Below, in pieces: positions 8,597 to 17,087 of a stretch of DNA of 64,000 nt. The DNA comes from Burkholderia sp. Ac-20365 (GTDB lineage Bacteria; Pseudomonadota; Gammaproteobacteria; Burkholderiales; Burkholderiaceae). Made by a program: the position numbers and the translations under genes. The notes beneath the pieces are model-generated. The model searched no databases, was not told the DNA's origin, and saw only the letters and a list, made by a program, of their open reading frames with translations. How positions within the stretch are numbered: the stretch's first letter is position 1; the number at the start of each line of letters is the position of its first letter. The DNA lies in the NCBI RefSeq assembly GCF_017104715.1, contig NZ_JAAGPI010000008.1, positions 1 to 64,000 of the forward strand, given 5' to 3'.

Positions 8597-9316
8597 TCAA
8601 TCGAGAAAATCGCAATTCGCTTCGATGAAAGTCGCGAGATCGAGCGAGTGCTGGCGCACCAGACGCTCGGCCAGTTCGGTATCGCGCTTCTCCAGCGCTT
8701 CGATGATGCGCAGATGATCGACGATCGATCGCGACGCACGGTCGCTCTGCGAAATCGTCATGCGTCGAATGGCGCGTACGTGGATGAAGATGTTCTTGAT
8801 CGTGTCGAGAATGATCTGCGACTTCGACAGCTCGACAATCGCCTGATGGAACGCGATGTTCGCATCCGAATACTCGGCGATATGTTCGGCCGGCGTCGAA
8901 TCGCGGAACTGGTCGAACATATGGCGCAGCCGCGCGATTTCTTCGTCGGTGGCATGCAGCGTTGCCAGACGCGCGGCCATGCTTTCCAGCGCGGCCCACA
9001 TCTGCACCATCTCGACGATCTCGCGCTTGCTTTTGCGCACGATGTAGATGCCGCGGCGCGGAATGGTGCGCACGAAGCCTTCCTGCTCGAGCAGCGTCAT
9101 CGCCTCGCGCACCGGCGTGCGGCTCACGCCGAGCGATTCGCTCAGCGCGCGGTCGTCAAGACGGATCTCGTCGCGCGACGCATAGATGTCGGCATCCGCG
9201 ATGGCCTGGCGCAGCATTGCGTAGGCGCGGTCGCGCAAGCTCGCGCTCATGCCGATGGGTTGCAATGACAGGGTGAACGGCGTGGCCGCTGGCTGGCTGT
9301 CAAGTTCTGACGACAT
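8597..9316 (-). CDS. GntR-family regulator with FCD domain, oxalate locus copy 2
   Basis: A 239-residue paralogue of the regulator at 5271-5990. The DNA-binding part shares LGVSRTPVREAMTLLEQEGF exactly, and the end of the FCD domain (QHSLDLATFIEANCDFLD) is nearly the same. With such a conserved recognition helix the two proteins should bind the same DNA site. The FCD pocket differs more, which suggests different effectors or graded responses. The ATG at 9314-9316 has AGAGG 6 bases upstream. A member of the shared operator family lies 120 bases upstream. It is the first gene of the oxalate locus and points toward the carrier. Confidence 0.9.
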   Translation of the reverse strand: MSSELDSQPAATPFTLSLQPIGMSASLRDRAYAMLRQAIADADIYASRDEIRLDDRALSESLGVSRTPVREAMTLLEQEGFVRTIPRRGIYIVRKSKREIVEMVQMWAALESMAARLATLHATDEEIARLRHMFDQFRDSTPAEHIAEYSDANIAFHQAIVELSKSQIILDTIKNIFIHVRAIRRMTISQSDRASRSIVDHLRIIEALEKRDTELAERLVRQHSLDLATFIEANCDFLD

Positions 9317-9435
9317 GCATCGCCTCTGATCCGGTCGGTGCGAGTAGACACCGTAGGTTGGTTCGAGCGGCACACCGCGCCGCGCCCGTTTCCGCGTCTG
9401 TCTGCTGCATTCATCGTCACGCGGACTGTGAATGT

Positions 9436-9448
9436 ATTCAGTATATCA
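9436..9448 (-). promoter_or_regulatory. Putative GntR operator, copy 4 (upstream of regulator 2)
   Basis: On the minus strand this reads TGATATACTGAAT, the most divergent of the four copies. It sits 120 bases before the start of regulator 2, almost the same distance as copy 3 from regulator 1 (117 bases). That equal spacing supports a real function. Confidence 0.45.
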
Positions 9449-9558
9449 GCGCATGAGGTATTGTCGATGGAAGCCGCTACTGCGCTGGCTGCGCGACAAA
9501 CCCACGCGTACTTTACCGGCAGTTCGCTCGGGCTAAAAGCGGAGCTTAAGAGCAGAGC

Positions 9559-9858
9559 TTAAGGATTGGGCACCATCGAAGCGGCACCCGTTGCGGCTGC
9601 CGCCAGGGCGTCGGGCGCCGCGGGCGCTACGCGCGCCACTTCGTGCGCGATCGTGCCGCATTGCAGCTGGCCGTTGTCGCTCGATTCGAGCTCGGCGGCG
9701 TTCAGGTTCGCGCAGGCAGCTTCGACGATCGTGCCAATGTCATGCCGGTTGCGCTCACGCGCGGCGTGCTTCATCTCGCCCTGCAACCAGCCGCTGAAGC
9801 TGGCGACTGCGAATACGGCAACGGCTAAAAGTACGGACTCGGTTCTGGTCAAACGCAT
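9559..9858 (-). CDS. Small single-span membrane protein, unknown function
   Basis: About 99 residues. After MRLTRTE comes a hydrophobic segment (SVLLAVAVFAVASFSGWL) that should span the membrane. A charged stretch follows, with two cysteines (EAACANLN, LQCGTIA), and then an Ala-rich tail. No family is recognised. An upstream ATG would add six residues; neither start has a strong ribosome site, so the start is uncertain. It is divergent from the metallophosphoesterase gene. Confidence 0.5.
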   Translation of the reverse strand: MRLTRTESVLLAVAVFAVASFSGWLQGEMKHAARERNRHDIGTIVEAACANLNAAELESSDNGQLQCGTIAHEVARVAPAAPDALAAAATGAASMVPNP

Positions 9859-10111
9859 CGTTGTTATGGCTTGCATGAGGGACGGCCATTCACGTTATCG
9901 GCAGCGGCGCGAAAAGCTTGAATAGCGGCCATGCGTGGGGCAAAAACACCCGTCCGTTTCGAATCGCGTATTGTCCTTCATACAAATTGTGCCGGGCCAA
10001 TCGTCTTGGTGTTACCGAATAAAAGACCCGCGGCTTTCGCATCCGATCCGACAAGCCGCATCATGCAAACCGCACTTCCCTATCAGACACCATCAGACAC
10101 CGGAGAGCGCC

Positions 10112-11461
10112 ATGGCCGCCGATCCCGCGAGTTTCCGCGATCAATTCGTTTCGCTGTTTCAGTCAGCCGTCGATCAGGTCGTGCGCGAGACGGCGCCTTC
10201 CGCGGGTCTCGTCACGCGTCCGGGCATCGACAACGCCCTCGTCAATGCCGCAGCGACGCTTGCATCGATGAAATCCCAAGGGCAGACGACGGTGCCCGAC
10301 GTCGCGCCGGGCGAGGTCGCGCAGGACGCGTGGACCTGCGCGAAGATGGGCTTCGCGCTGATGGAAGCACGCGCCCGCGGCGACACGGCTACCGCGACCA
10401 CGATCGAGAACGACCTGCGCTACAACGTCTGCGACCCCGCGTGGGTGAAGGTCATCGAGAGCTACATGCAGTACTTCGGCCCGGACGGCAAGCGCGCAGC
10501 GATTCCCTACCGGCGTCCGAACGCAATCGGTCCCGTCACGGTGCCGCTCAAGGCGGGCGCCACGGTCGCGCTGATCGCCGACTGGGGCACGGGCACCGAC
10601 GTCGCCGTCGATCTGCTCAGGCAGGTTGCGCAGCAAAACCCCGACGTCGTGATTCATCTCGGCGACATTTACTATTCGGGCACGCCGCAGGAATGCGATG
10701 CGAACTTCCGCACTATCGTCGACAGCGTGCTCTCTCGCAGCACGAAGGACGTGCCCGTCTACACGCTCGCGGGCAATCACGACATGTATTCGGGCGGCGC
10801 CGGCTACTACGGGCTGATCGACACACTCAACGATCACGCGCGCCTTCAGCCCGCCAGCTTCTTCTGCCTGCGCAACGACGACTGGCAGTTCATCGCGATG
10901 GATACGGGGCTGCACGACTACAACCCGTTCGACGGCACGGAAGTCCTCACGTTTCTCGAACCGGACGAAGAGCAATGGATCGTCGATCGCATTGCCGAAT
11001 TCAGCGGCAAGACGATCCTGATGTCGCACCATCAGCTGTTTTCCGCGCTGTCGCAGATCGGGCCGCTGCAGACGGGCGGCAAGCTGATCGCGCACAACCC
11101 GAAGCTGCTGCCGAGCTTCCAGCGTTTCGCGCAGGCCGCGAAGCAGCCGATTGCCGCATGGTTCTGGGGCCACGAGCACAACCTGAGCATCTACCAGCCG
11201 TATCTCGGGTTGGACCGGGGACGCTGCATCGGCCACGGAGCGGTGCCGGTGATCGTCGCCGACGGCCCGGAGAACGCGCCCGATCCGCGCATCGTCAATC
11301 CGCCCGCGCTGCAGAACGTGTTGCTGAAAGAAGCGGACAAGATCTACATGCACGGCTTTACGATCATCCGGCTCGGACAGGGCGCACAACATGCGCAGGC
11401 GTCGGCGGAGTACTACGAAAGCAGCGACGGCACGACGCCCATGTTCACGGAAGCGCTTTAG
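10112..11461 (+). CDS. Calcineurin-like metallophosphoesterase
   Basis: A 449-residue protein with all metal-binding motifs of the superfamily in order: LIADWGTGTD, HLGDIYYSG, AGNHDMYSG, LMSHHQLFS and WGHEHNL. It therefore should hydrolyse phosphate esters with a two-metal centre. The substrate cannot be told from sequence. About 130 residues precede the first motif and form an N-terminal extension of unknown role. No signal peptide follows the chosen ATG (10112, after GGAGAGC); open frame upstream continues to 9935 but looks non-coding. It stands alone, with a divergent gene upstream and a convergent DUF1428 gene downstream. Confidence 0.85.
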   Translation: MAADPASFRDQFVSLFQSAVDQVVRETAPSAGLVTRPGIDNALVNAAATLASMKSQGQTTVPDVAPGEVAQDAWTCAKMGFALMEARARGDTATATTIENDLRYNVCDPAWVKVIESYMQYFGPDGKRAAIPYRRPNAIGPVTVPLKAGATVALIADWGTGTDVAVDLLRQVAQQNPDVVIHLGDIYYSGTPQECDANFRTIVDSVLSRSTKDVPVYTLAGNHDMYSGGAGYYGLIDTLNDHARLQPASFFCLRNDDWQFIAMDTGLHDYNPFDGTEVLTFLEPDEEQWIVDRIAEFSGKTILMSHHQLFSALSQIGPLQTGGKLIAHNPKLLPSFQRFAQAAKQPIAAWFWGHEHNLSIYQPYLGLDRGRCIGHGAVPVIVADGPENAPDPRIVNPPALQNVLLKEADKIYMHGFTIIRLGQGAQHAQASAEYYESSDGTTPMFTEAL

Positions 11462-11485
11462 CGCTTTAGTGCTTCACGCGCGCCG

Positions 11486-11839
11486 TCACACATCGACGAT
11501 CACCTCGAAGCCACCGTAGATCAGCCGCTTGCCGTCGAAGGGCATCGGCATCACGTCGGGTTGAAGGCGCGGATCGGCCATCACCTTGGCCATGCCTTCG
11601 TCGCGCACCGCGCGCGAAGGCCACACGACCCACGAGAACACCACCACTTCATCCGGCTCGCGCTTCACGGCCATCGGAAACGATGTGAGCTTGCCTTCGG
11701 GCACGTCGTCGCCCCAGCACTCGACCACGTTCAGCGCGCCGTACTCCTTGAACACGCCCGCCGCAGTCTGCGCATGCTTGCGATAAATCTCGCGATTGTC
11801 CGCCTTCACTGCCACCACGAATCCATCCACGTAGTTCAT
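11486..11839 (-). CDS. DUF1428 family protein
   Basis: A 117-residue protein starting MNYVDGFVVAVKADNREIY, the characteristic start of DUF1428 (dimeric alpha/beta-barrel type fold). It has the family ending KRLIYGGFEVIVDV. Biochemical function is not established for the family to my knowledge. The ATG at 11837-11839 follows AGGAGA by 6 bases. It is convergent with the metallophosphoesterase. Confidence 0.88.
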   Translation of the reverse strand: MNYVDGFVVAVKADNREIYRKHAQTAAGVFKEYGALNVVECWGDDVPEGKLTSFPMAVKREPDEVVVFSWVVWPSRAVRDEGMAKVMADPRLQPDVMPMPFDGKRLIYGGFEVIVDV

Positions 11840-12031
11840 TGCCGCTCTCCTGTGCAGAATCGTCAGCTGCCGGGCATAAAACGCGCCCCTGCCCGGTTCT
11901 ATACACACGACGATCGGGGCGACAGCGAATCGACAGCATCGCGACGATTTTCACGCACGGCCGCTCGCCGCCGTCCACCCTACGACGCAGCAATGTCATA
12001 ATCCGCGCAGCATCCCGCACACGTTTCCACC

Positions 12032-12418
12032 ATGTCGAGCCGGTTCCATCGGAAGATTGGCTGCATCCTCGGATTGCTCGCAATCCTGATGGCGACGCTC
12101 GCGCCCACCATTTCGCAAGCCATTGCGGCGAGCCGCGGCGCCTACGATCCCGCCGCCGCGCTCTGCTCCTCGCAGACTGCCAGCCCCGCCGACACGCAGG
12201 AAGACGATCCCGGCAACACCCACACGCTCGCCTCGCACTGGCACGCGTGCGGCTATTGCAGCCTGCTCGCGCATGTTCCCGTGCTGCCCGCGTCGCCGTC
12301 CACCTTTGCGCTGACGGTTGCCGTCATCGCGCAGCGCGTCGCCGTGCGCTTCGAAAGCGTTGCGCTCGTCACGCCCTTCGAAACCGCGCAGCCACGCGCG
12401 CCACCCGTTCATCTCTGA
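12032..12418 (+). CDS. DUF2946 family protein (metal-linked, periplasmic)
   Basis: A 128-residue protein with an N-terminal signal or anchor (GCILGLLAILMATLAPTISQAIA). The DUF2946 signature HWHACGYCSLLAH lies at about residues 70-82, where His and Cys could bind metal. The family often sits beside copper genes. Here it is followed by a predicted outer-membrane protein and CopC in the same direction, so a copper-handling role is likely but inferred. No strong ribosome site is seen. Confidence 0.8.
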   Translation: MSSRFHRKIGCILGLLAILMATLAPTISQAIAASRGAYDPAAALCSSQTASPADTQEDDPGNTHTLASHWHACGYCSLLAHVPVLPASPSTFALTVAVIAQRVAVRFESVALVTPFETAQPRAPPVHL

Positions 12419-12433
12419 GTCGAACCGCCTACC

Positions 12434-12456
12434 GGCAACGCTGATGCAGCGTTGCC
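12434..12456. promoter_or_regulatory. Perfect hairpin between DUF2946 and the barrel gene
   Basis: GGCAACGCTG-ATG-CAGCGTTGCC is a 10-bp perfect stem with a 3-base loop, 16 bases after the DUF2946 stop. There is no T run after it, so it is not a classical terminator. It may stabilise the upstream RNA or bind a protein. Confidence 0.4.
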
Positions 12457-12537
12457 GTATTCGCGCATGCCGTCCTGCCGCGTCGCTGCCTTGTCACGCG
12501 CAGCCGGACCGCGCGCGCAATCACTCAGGATGACCTC

Positions 12538-13419
12538 ATGAACCACCGACACACCACGCGCGGCGCGCTGCCGCTCGCCGGCTGCCTCGTCGCAGCCCTG
12601 CTCTTTCCTTCGATCTCACACGCGCACGCCATTGCCGGCGACCGCGTGTTCCCCGCAACGATGGCCGTCGACGACCCCGGCGTCAGCGACGAACTCAATC
12701 TGGAATATGGCCATCAGCGCGTGCGCGGCGACGACGGCGACCAGAGCGTCAACACCTTCAGCTTCGAGTACGACAAGCTGATCACGCCGCGCCTCGCGGT
12801 ATCGATAGGCGGTGCGTACGTCGGGCAAAACAATCCGACCGCGCATGGTTTCGACAACTTCAGCGTCGGGCTCAAATATCTGCTGTACGTGAACGAAGCG
12901 CACGAGTTCATGACGTCGATCGGCGTCGATGCGGACCTGGGCGGCACGGGCAGCCATGCGATCGGCGAAAGCTTCTCGACGATTTCGCCAACTATCTTCG
13001 CGGGCAAAGGCTTCGGCGATCTGCCCGATTCGCTCGCGTACCTGCGGCCCATCGCGATCACAGGTGAAGCCGGTCCTGCCTTCACGACGGGCGCGGGCCA
13101 GCCGAACGCATTCAACTACGGCGTGACGGTGCAATACAGCCTGCCCTATCTGCAGCAGCACGTGCACGACGTCGGCTTGCCGCAGCCGCTCGCGAACCTG
13201 ATTCCCATCGTCGAAATTCCGTTGTCGCGCAGCCAGGGGCAAACCACCGGCACGGTCAACCCGGGCCTCATCTGGATCAATCGCTACGGCCAGTTCGGCA
13301 TCGAGGCACAGATCCCCGTAAATCACGCGAGCGGCTCGCACGTCGGCGTGCTGGTGCAGGCGCATCTGTTCTTCGACGACATCGCGCCCACGACGATCGG
13401 CAAGCCGCTTTTCCAGTAA
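12538..13419 (+). CDS. Predicted outer-membrane beta-barrel protein in a copper cluster
   Basis: A 293-residue protein with a clear signal peptide (LAGCLVAALLFPSISHAHA). It is followed by alternating amphipathic strands such as SVGLKYLLYVNEAHEFMTSIGVDADL and FNYGVTVQYSLPYL in shortened form. The C-terminus carries an aromatic-rich strand (HVGVLVQAHLFFDD). I infer a transporter-like or receptor-like barrel. No named family is certain. It lies between DUF2946 and copC, 13 bases before copC, so it is probably co-transcribed and may handle copper at the outer membrane. Confidence 0.7.
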   Translation: MNHRHTTRGALPLAGCLVAALLFPSISHAHAIAGDRVFPATMAVDDPGVSDELNLEYGHQRVRGDDGDQSVNTFSFEYDKLITPRLAVSIGGAYVGQNNPTAHGFDNFSVGLKYLLYVNEAHEFMTSIGVDADLGGTGSHAIGESFSTISPTIFAGKGFGDLPDSLAYLRPIAITGEAGPAFTTGAGQPNAFNYGVTVQYSLPYLQQHVHDVGLPQPLANLIPIVEIPLSRSQGQTTGTVNPGLIWINRYGQFGIEAQIPVNHASGSHVGVLVQAHLFFDDIAPTTIGKPLFQ

Positions 13420-13432
13420 CGAGGACATCATC

Positions 13433-13792
13433 ATGAACAGGACACGACTCATTGCAGCGCTCGCGCTGTCGTTCGCGCTGACGCCACTGGCGGCTTTGGC
13501 CCACGTATTTCCGCAGAAGCAGGAGCCGGGCGCGGGCACGACGGTCGAAGCGCCCGCGAAGGTAACCATCGCGTTCGATGGCCCGCTCGAACCCGCGTTC
13601 AGTTCGCTGACCGTCACGGATGCCGCGGGCAAGCAGGTGAACACCGCGAAATCGACCGTCGATGCACAGCATCCCGACATCGCCACCGTCGCGTTGCCCG
13701 CGCTCGCGGCTGGGAAATACACGGTGCATTGGGTCGCCGTGGCATCGGACGGCCATCGCACGCATGGCGATTACCCGTTCAATGTGAAGTGA
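13433..13792 (+). CDS. copC: CopC-type periplasmic copper-binding protein
   Basis: 119 residues. A signal peptide ends at LAALA, leaving His as the first residue of the mature protein (HVFPQKQEPG). This is the N-terminal copper ligand of CopC proteins. The other conserved segment, SDGHRTHGDYPFNVK, supplies Asp and His for the same Cu(II) site near the C-terminus. The fold is a small Ig-like beta-barrel in the periplasm. In many genomes copC is followed by the inner-membrane copD; here a mechanosensitive-channel gene follows instead and no CopD is seen in the window. The gene follows the barrel gene by 13 bases. Confidence 0.9.
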   Translation: MNRTRLIAALALSFALTPLAALAHVFPQKQEPGAGTTVEAPAKVTIAFDGPLEPAFSSLTVTDAAGKQVNTAKSTVDAQHPDIATVALPALAAGKYTVHWVAVASDGHRTHGDYPFNVK

Positions 13793-15501
13793 TGCTCGCG
13801 TGCGTCCATCGTTCGTTGCCACGCGCAGCGATGGACGCACGCGGTTCAGGGAGCCTCTGCTGCACTGCGAGACAAAATGTCGTAAATAGTCTCTGCTCGA
13901 ACTTCGTGCAGTGCCGACCGCGACGGACGAACGGACACGATCTCGCGTTGCGCGTGGCCGTGCTACTGTCGCAACTGTTCGTGGCAACCGGCCTGCCCGT
14001 CTTGTTGACTGTTCAACCCCGCTATGGAGTGTGCGTGGACAATCCGCTGATTTTCGGCTTTGCGCTCGTCGCATTCGATGTCGTGATCTGGCGTTGCGCC
14101 GTACCCAAAAACGAAGTGGCGCGCCTGCTGCTGCGCCTGTGCATTTACGCCGCTTTCAGCGCGCTGCTGTTCACCACCGGTCTCACTCCGTTCTCGCAAG
14201 CGCCTTACGCGGACTCGAAACCGCTCCATGTGCTGGGCCAGGTGCTCGAAGTCATCTGGTGGCTGATGGGCGCGCGGCTGCTGAGTCTCGCGCTCGACAC
14301 GCTGCTGCTGCCGCAGACCTGGCGCCGTCAGCGGCTCTTCCAGGACGTGTTCGGCGCGGTCGTCTTTCTCGCCGCCGTCGTTGCCGCGCTGGCCTTCGTG
14401 CTCGAATTGCCGGTACGCGGGCTCGTCGCCACCTCGGGTGCGCTCGCGATCGTGCTGGGCCTTGCGATCCAGAGCACGCTCAGCGACGTATTCGCCGGCA
14501 TCGTGATCAACACGACGGAGCCGTACCACATCGGCAACTGGGTGATCATCGACGGCGTCGAGGGCAAGGTGCTGGAGATGAACTGGCGCGCGACACATCT
14601 GCTGACATCGCAGGGCAATATCGTGATCGTGCCGAACGCCGTCGCGGCGAAGGCGAAGATCGCGAACCACAGCCGGCCGCCGACGCTGCACGGCATCACC
14701 ATCTACCTGGAGATCACGCCTGCGGCGCGGCCGAGCATCGTGGTGGCTGCGCTCGAACGCGCGCTGGCGGGTGTGCGGGCGGTGCTTGCCGACCCGGCGC
14801 CGTATGCGATTGTGAAGCGCACGAGCGCGACGTCCGTGGTCTATGAGGCGACTGCGTATGTCGACGATATGGGCAAGAAGCTTGCCGTGACGAACGAGCT
14901 ATACGATCTGTGCTATCGGCAACTGGAAGCGGCGGGTGTCGACTTGCAGCCGCTCGGGGTCGGTTATGCGCCGTCGACGGTAGCTGCTCAGGAGGTCGAT
15001 CCGCGTTTCAATCTGTTGCGGCGGGTGGAGATTTTTGCGGCGCTCACGCCGGATGAGTTGAAGCAGCTTGCGCCGCTGCTGACGCGGCGGATGTATGAGC
15101 GCGGCGATACGGTGGTGACGCCCGATAAGGTGCTTGATCATTTGACTATCGTCGATTCGGGGGTGCTTTCTGTCGTCGCTGAAGATGCTTCTGGTCCTGT
15201 CGAAGTGACGCGACTCGGTCCCGGGGACGCGCTCGGCGAGGCTGGTTTGCTGGCTGGGATGCCCGCGCGGGTGACCATTTCGGCTCTTACTGTTTCGACT
15301 GTTTATCAGTTGAAGAAGGAAGATTTGACGCCGCTGCTGAAGGATAAGCCCGATGTCGCGACGTTGATGTGCCAGATGCTGTCGCGCAGGCAGGATACGC
15401 TTGGTAAGCTCGGAACGCCGGTGCCGGCGGCTCAGTCGGAGCAGTCGATTTTTCAATGGTTACTGGATGGGATGAAGAAATTGCATGATCTGACGTTTTG
15501 A
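13792..15501 (+). CDS. MscS-type mechanosensitive channel fused to a cyclic-nucleotide-binding domain
   Basis: About 569 residues. Several membrane segments (residues about 50-200) lead into the pore-lining helix and the MscS beta domain (SGALAIVLGLAIQSTL, then DVFAGIVIN and GNWVIIDGVEGKV). The C-terminal part from about residue 410 is a cNMP-binding/Crp-like jelly roll (EIFAALTPDELKQL, then GPGDALGEAGLLAG). This belongs to the cyclic-nucleotide-gated MscS-like group rather than plain MscS. The start is uncertain: the ATG at 13792 overlaps the copC stop, but its first 40 residues look unlike protein. A GTG or TTG near 13945-13955 is an alternative. Its stop is followed at once by repeat element B. 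Confidence 0.85.
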   Translation: MLACVHRSLPRAAMDARGSGSLCCTARQNVVNSLCSNFVQCRPRRTNGHDLALRVAVLLSQLFVATGLPVLLTVQPRYGVCVDNPLIFGFALVAFDVVIWRCAVPKNEVARLLLRLCIYAAFSALLFTTGLTPFSQAPYADSKPLHVLGQVLEVIWWLMGARLLSLALDTLLLPQTWRRQRLFQDVFGAVVFLAAVVAALAFVLELPVRGLVATSGALAIVLGLAIQSTLSDVFAGIVINTTEPYHIGNWVIIDGVEGKVLEMNWRATHLLTSQGNIVIVPNAVAAKAKIANHSRPPTLHGITIYLEITPAARPSIVVAALERALAGVRAVLADPAPYAIVKRTSATSVVYEATAYVDDMGKKLAVTNELYDLCYRQLEAAGVDLQPLGVGYAPSTVAAQEVDPRFNLLRRVEIFAALTPDELKQLAPLLTRRMYERGDTVVTPDKVLDHLTIVDSGVLSVVAEDASGPVEVTRLGPGDALGEAGLLAGMPARVTISALTVSTVYQLKKEDLTPLLKDKPDVATLMCQMLSRRQDTLGKLGTPVPAAQSEQSIFQWLLDGMKKLHDLTF

Positions 15502-15504
15502 GGT

Positions 15505-16385
15505 TTTTTTTCTGTCTTGCGACGCTGGTTTGGTTTGCTTTTGGTTTCGCTGGCATCCGCGTGATGGTTTGCCTGCTTCAGGCGTTGCCCCTGTGCGGGG
15601 CGGCATTTGCTTTGGCTTGTTTTCTGACGTTGGGGTGGTTTGTTTAAGCTTTGCGCTGGCATCCGCGTTATGCCTTCTTGCTTCAAGCGTTGCCCCTGTG
15701 CGGGGCGGCACCTACTTTTCTTTGCCGCGGCAAAGAAAAGTAGGCAAAAGAAAGCCGCTGAACACCGCCCGTGCTTGACCACCGCCTGAGGGCCCCCAAC
15801 GAGTCCTCCACTTCACACGGCGCTCTGCGATTCAATGCCCGTTGCCAACGCTTCGGCGAAGCGCCTCACCCACTTCAAACACCCGTAGCATAGCGAACGG
15901 CAGCGATTGGTTGCGGCCGCCCAGGTGGCAAACTGTGTGTAGGTCGTAGTGCCTCACACCCTGGCGCTCCTACGACACCGATCGTGGTTTTCAGTCCGGA
16001 GTGAAGCGCATACGCCGCGAAAGCCGACACACAGTTTGCCGCTATAGAACGTGGGAGAGTTGATCGCGCGTGTGGCGACGCGGGAGTGTGAAGCGGGTGA
16101 GGCGCTCAATAAGAGCGTTGGCAACGGGCAGTGAAAGGCAAGTTGCCGTTTGAAGCGGAGGAACCGTTGGGGGCCCTCAGGCAGTGGTCAAGCACGGGCG
16201 GTGTTCAGCGGCTTTCTTTTGCCTACTTTTCTTTGCCGCGGCAAAGAAAAGTAGGTGCCGCCCCGCACAGGGGCAACGCTAGCAAACCAGATACATCACG
16301 CGGATGCCAGCGAAACCAAAATCAAACCGAACCAGCGCCACCATACAAACTCAAACCTGAACCCAACCCCAGCGTCGCAGACAAA
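15505..16385. repeat. Long inverted-repeat element, copy B
   Basis: Palindromes lie at 15711-15744 and 16222-16255 (34 bp each, perfect), 511 bases apart. The core reads GGCAAACTGTGTGTAGGTCG near 15930 and ends ACACAGTTTGCCGCTATAG near 16030. The left arm is duplicated in tandem: the GCTGGCATCCGCGT...CTGTGCGGGGCGGC word appears at about 15548-15605 and again at 15655-15709. The left edge begins just after the mscS stop with a T run and GCGACGCTGG. The right edge (CCAGCGTCGCAGACAAAAAA) abuts the start of the ABC gene. No gene is supported inside. Confidence 0.88.
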
Positions 16386-16394
16386 AAACCCCCA

Positions 16395-17087
16395 ATGCCC
16401 GCCTTAGAATGCCGCTCGCTGAGCAAAACCTACTCCCCAACCCGTGTCGTCATCGACACATTGAACTTCACGCTCGCCGCAGGCGAATTCATCGCGATCA
16501 TGGGTGACTCGGGCGTCGGGAAATCGACATTACTGAACCTGATCGCAGGCCTGGACAAAGCCGATTCAGGTGAAGTGCTGATCGACGGCACCCCGATCTC
16601 GACGCTCGACGACGACAACGCCACCCGCCTGCGGCGTGAAAAACTCGGCTTCGTCTTCCAGGCATTCCACGTACTCCCGCATCTCACGCTCGCGCAAAAC
16701 GTCGCGCTGCCGCTGCTGCTCAATGGCACCTCGACGCTACGCGCGAGTGAAATGCTCGCCGCCGTCGGTCTCGAAGGTCGTGGCAACGATCTGCCGCGCC
16801 AGCTATCCGGCGGTGAACTCCAACGCGTCGCCATCGCGCGCGCACTCGTGCATCGCCCAACCCTCATCCTCGCCGACGAACCAACCGGCAATCTCGACCC
16901 CGATACCGCACATGAAGTCCTCATGCTGCTGCGCGAAGAAACCAAAGCAAACGGCGCCGCTACCATCATGGTCACGCATTCGGAAGCCGCCGCCGCTGTC
17001 GCCGATCGTGTGCTCGTCCTGAGCGGCGGCAAGCTGCATCCGATGCACGCCGCATCGGCTCACTCGTCGCGCCAGCAGCATGAATGA
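16395..17087 (+). CDS. ABC transporter ATP-binding protein, LolD/MacB/AttE type
   Basis: 230 residues with Walker A GDSGVGKST, Q-loop FVFQAFHVLPHLT, signature LSGGELQRVAIARAL, Walker B LILADEPTGNLD and the switch His in MVTHSE. The class is that of lipoprotein/macrolide/peptide-type export systems paired with FtsX-like permeases. The start ATG is at 16395, only a few bases beyond repeat element B, so that element may supply the promoter region. It overlaps the permease gene by 8 bases. With the permease and the AttH-like protein it forms a three-gene operon. Confidence 0.93.
   Translation: MPALECRSLSKTYSPTRVVIDTLNFTLAAGEFIAIMGDSGVGKSTLLNLIAGLDKADSGEVLIDGTPISTLDDDNATRLRREKLGFVFQAFHVLPHLTLAQNVALPLLLNGTSTLRASEMLAAVGLEGRGNDLPRQLSGGELQRVAIARALVHRPTLILADEPTGNLDPDTAHEVLMLLREETKANGAATIMVTHSEAAAAVADRVLVLSGGKLHPMHAASAHSSRQQHE

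Noticed and set aside
9338-9562. Plus-strand frame of 74 residues upstream of regulator 2.
   Set aside because: No ribosome site, overlaps the likely promoter and operator of the regulator, no protein-like features.
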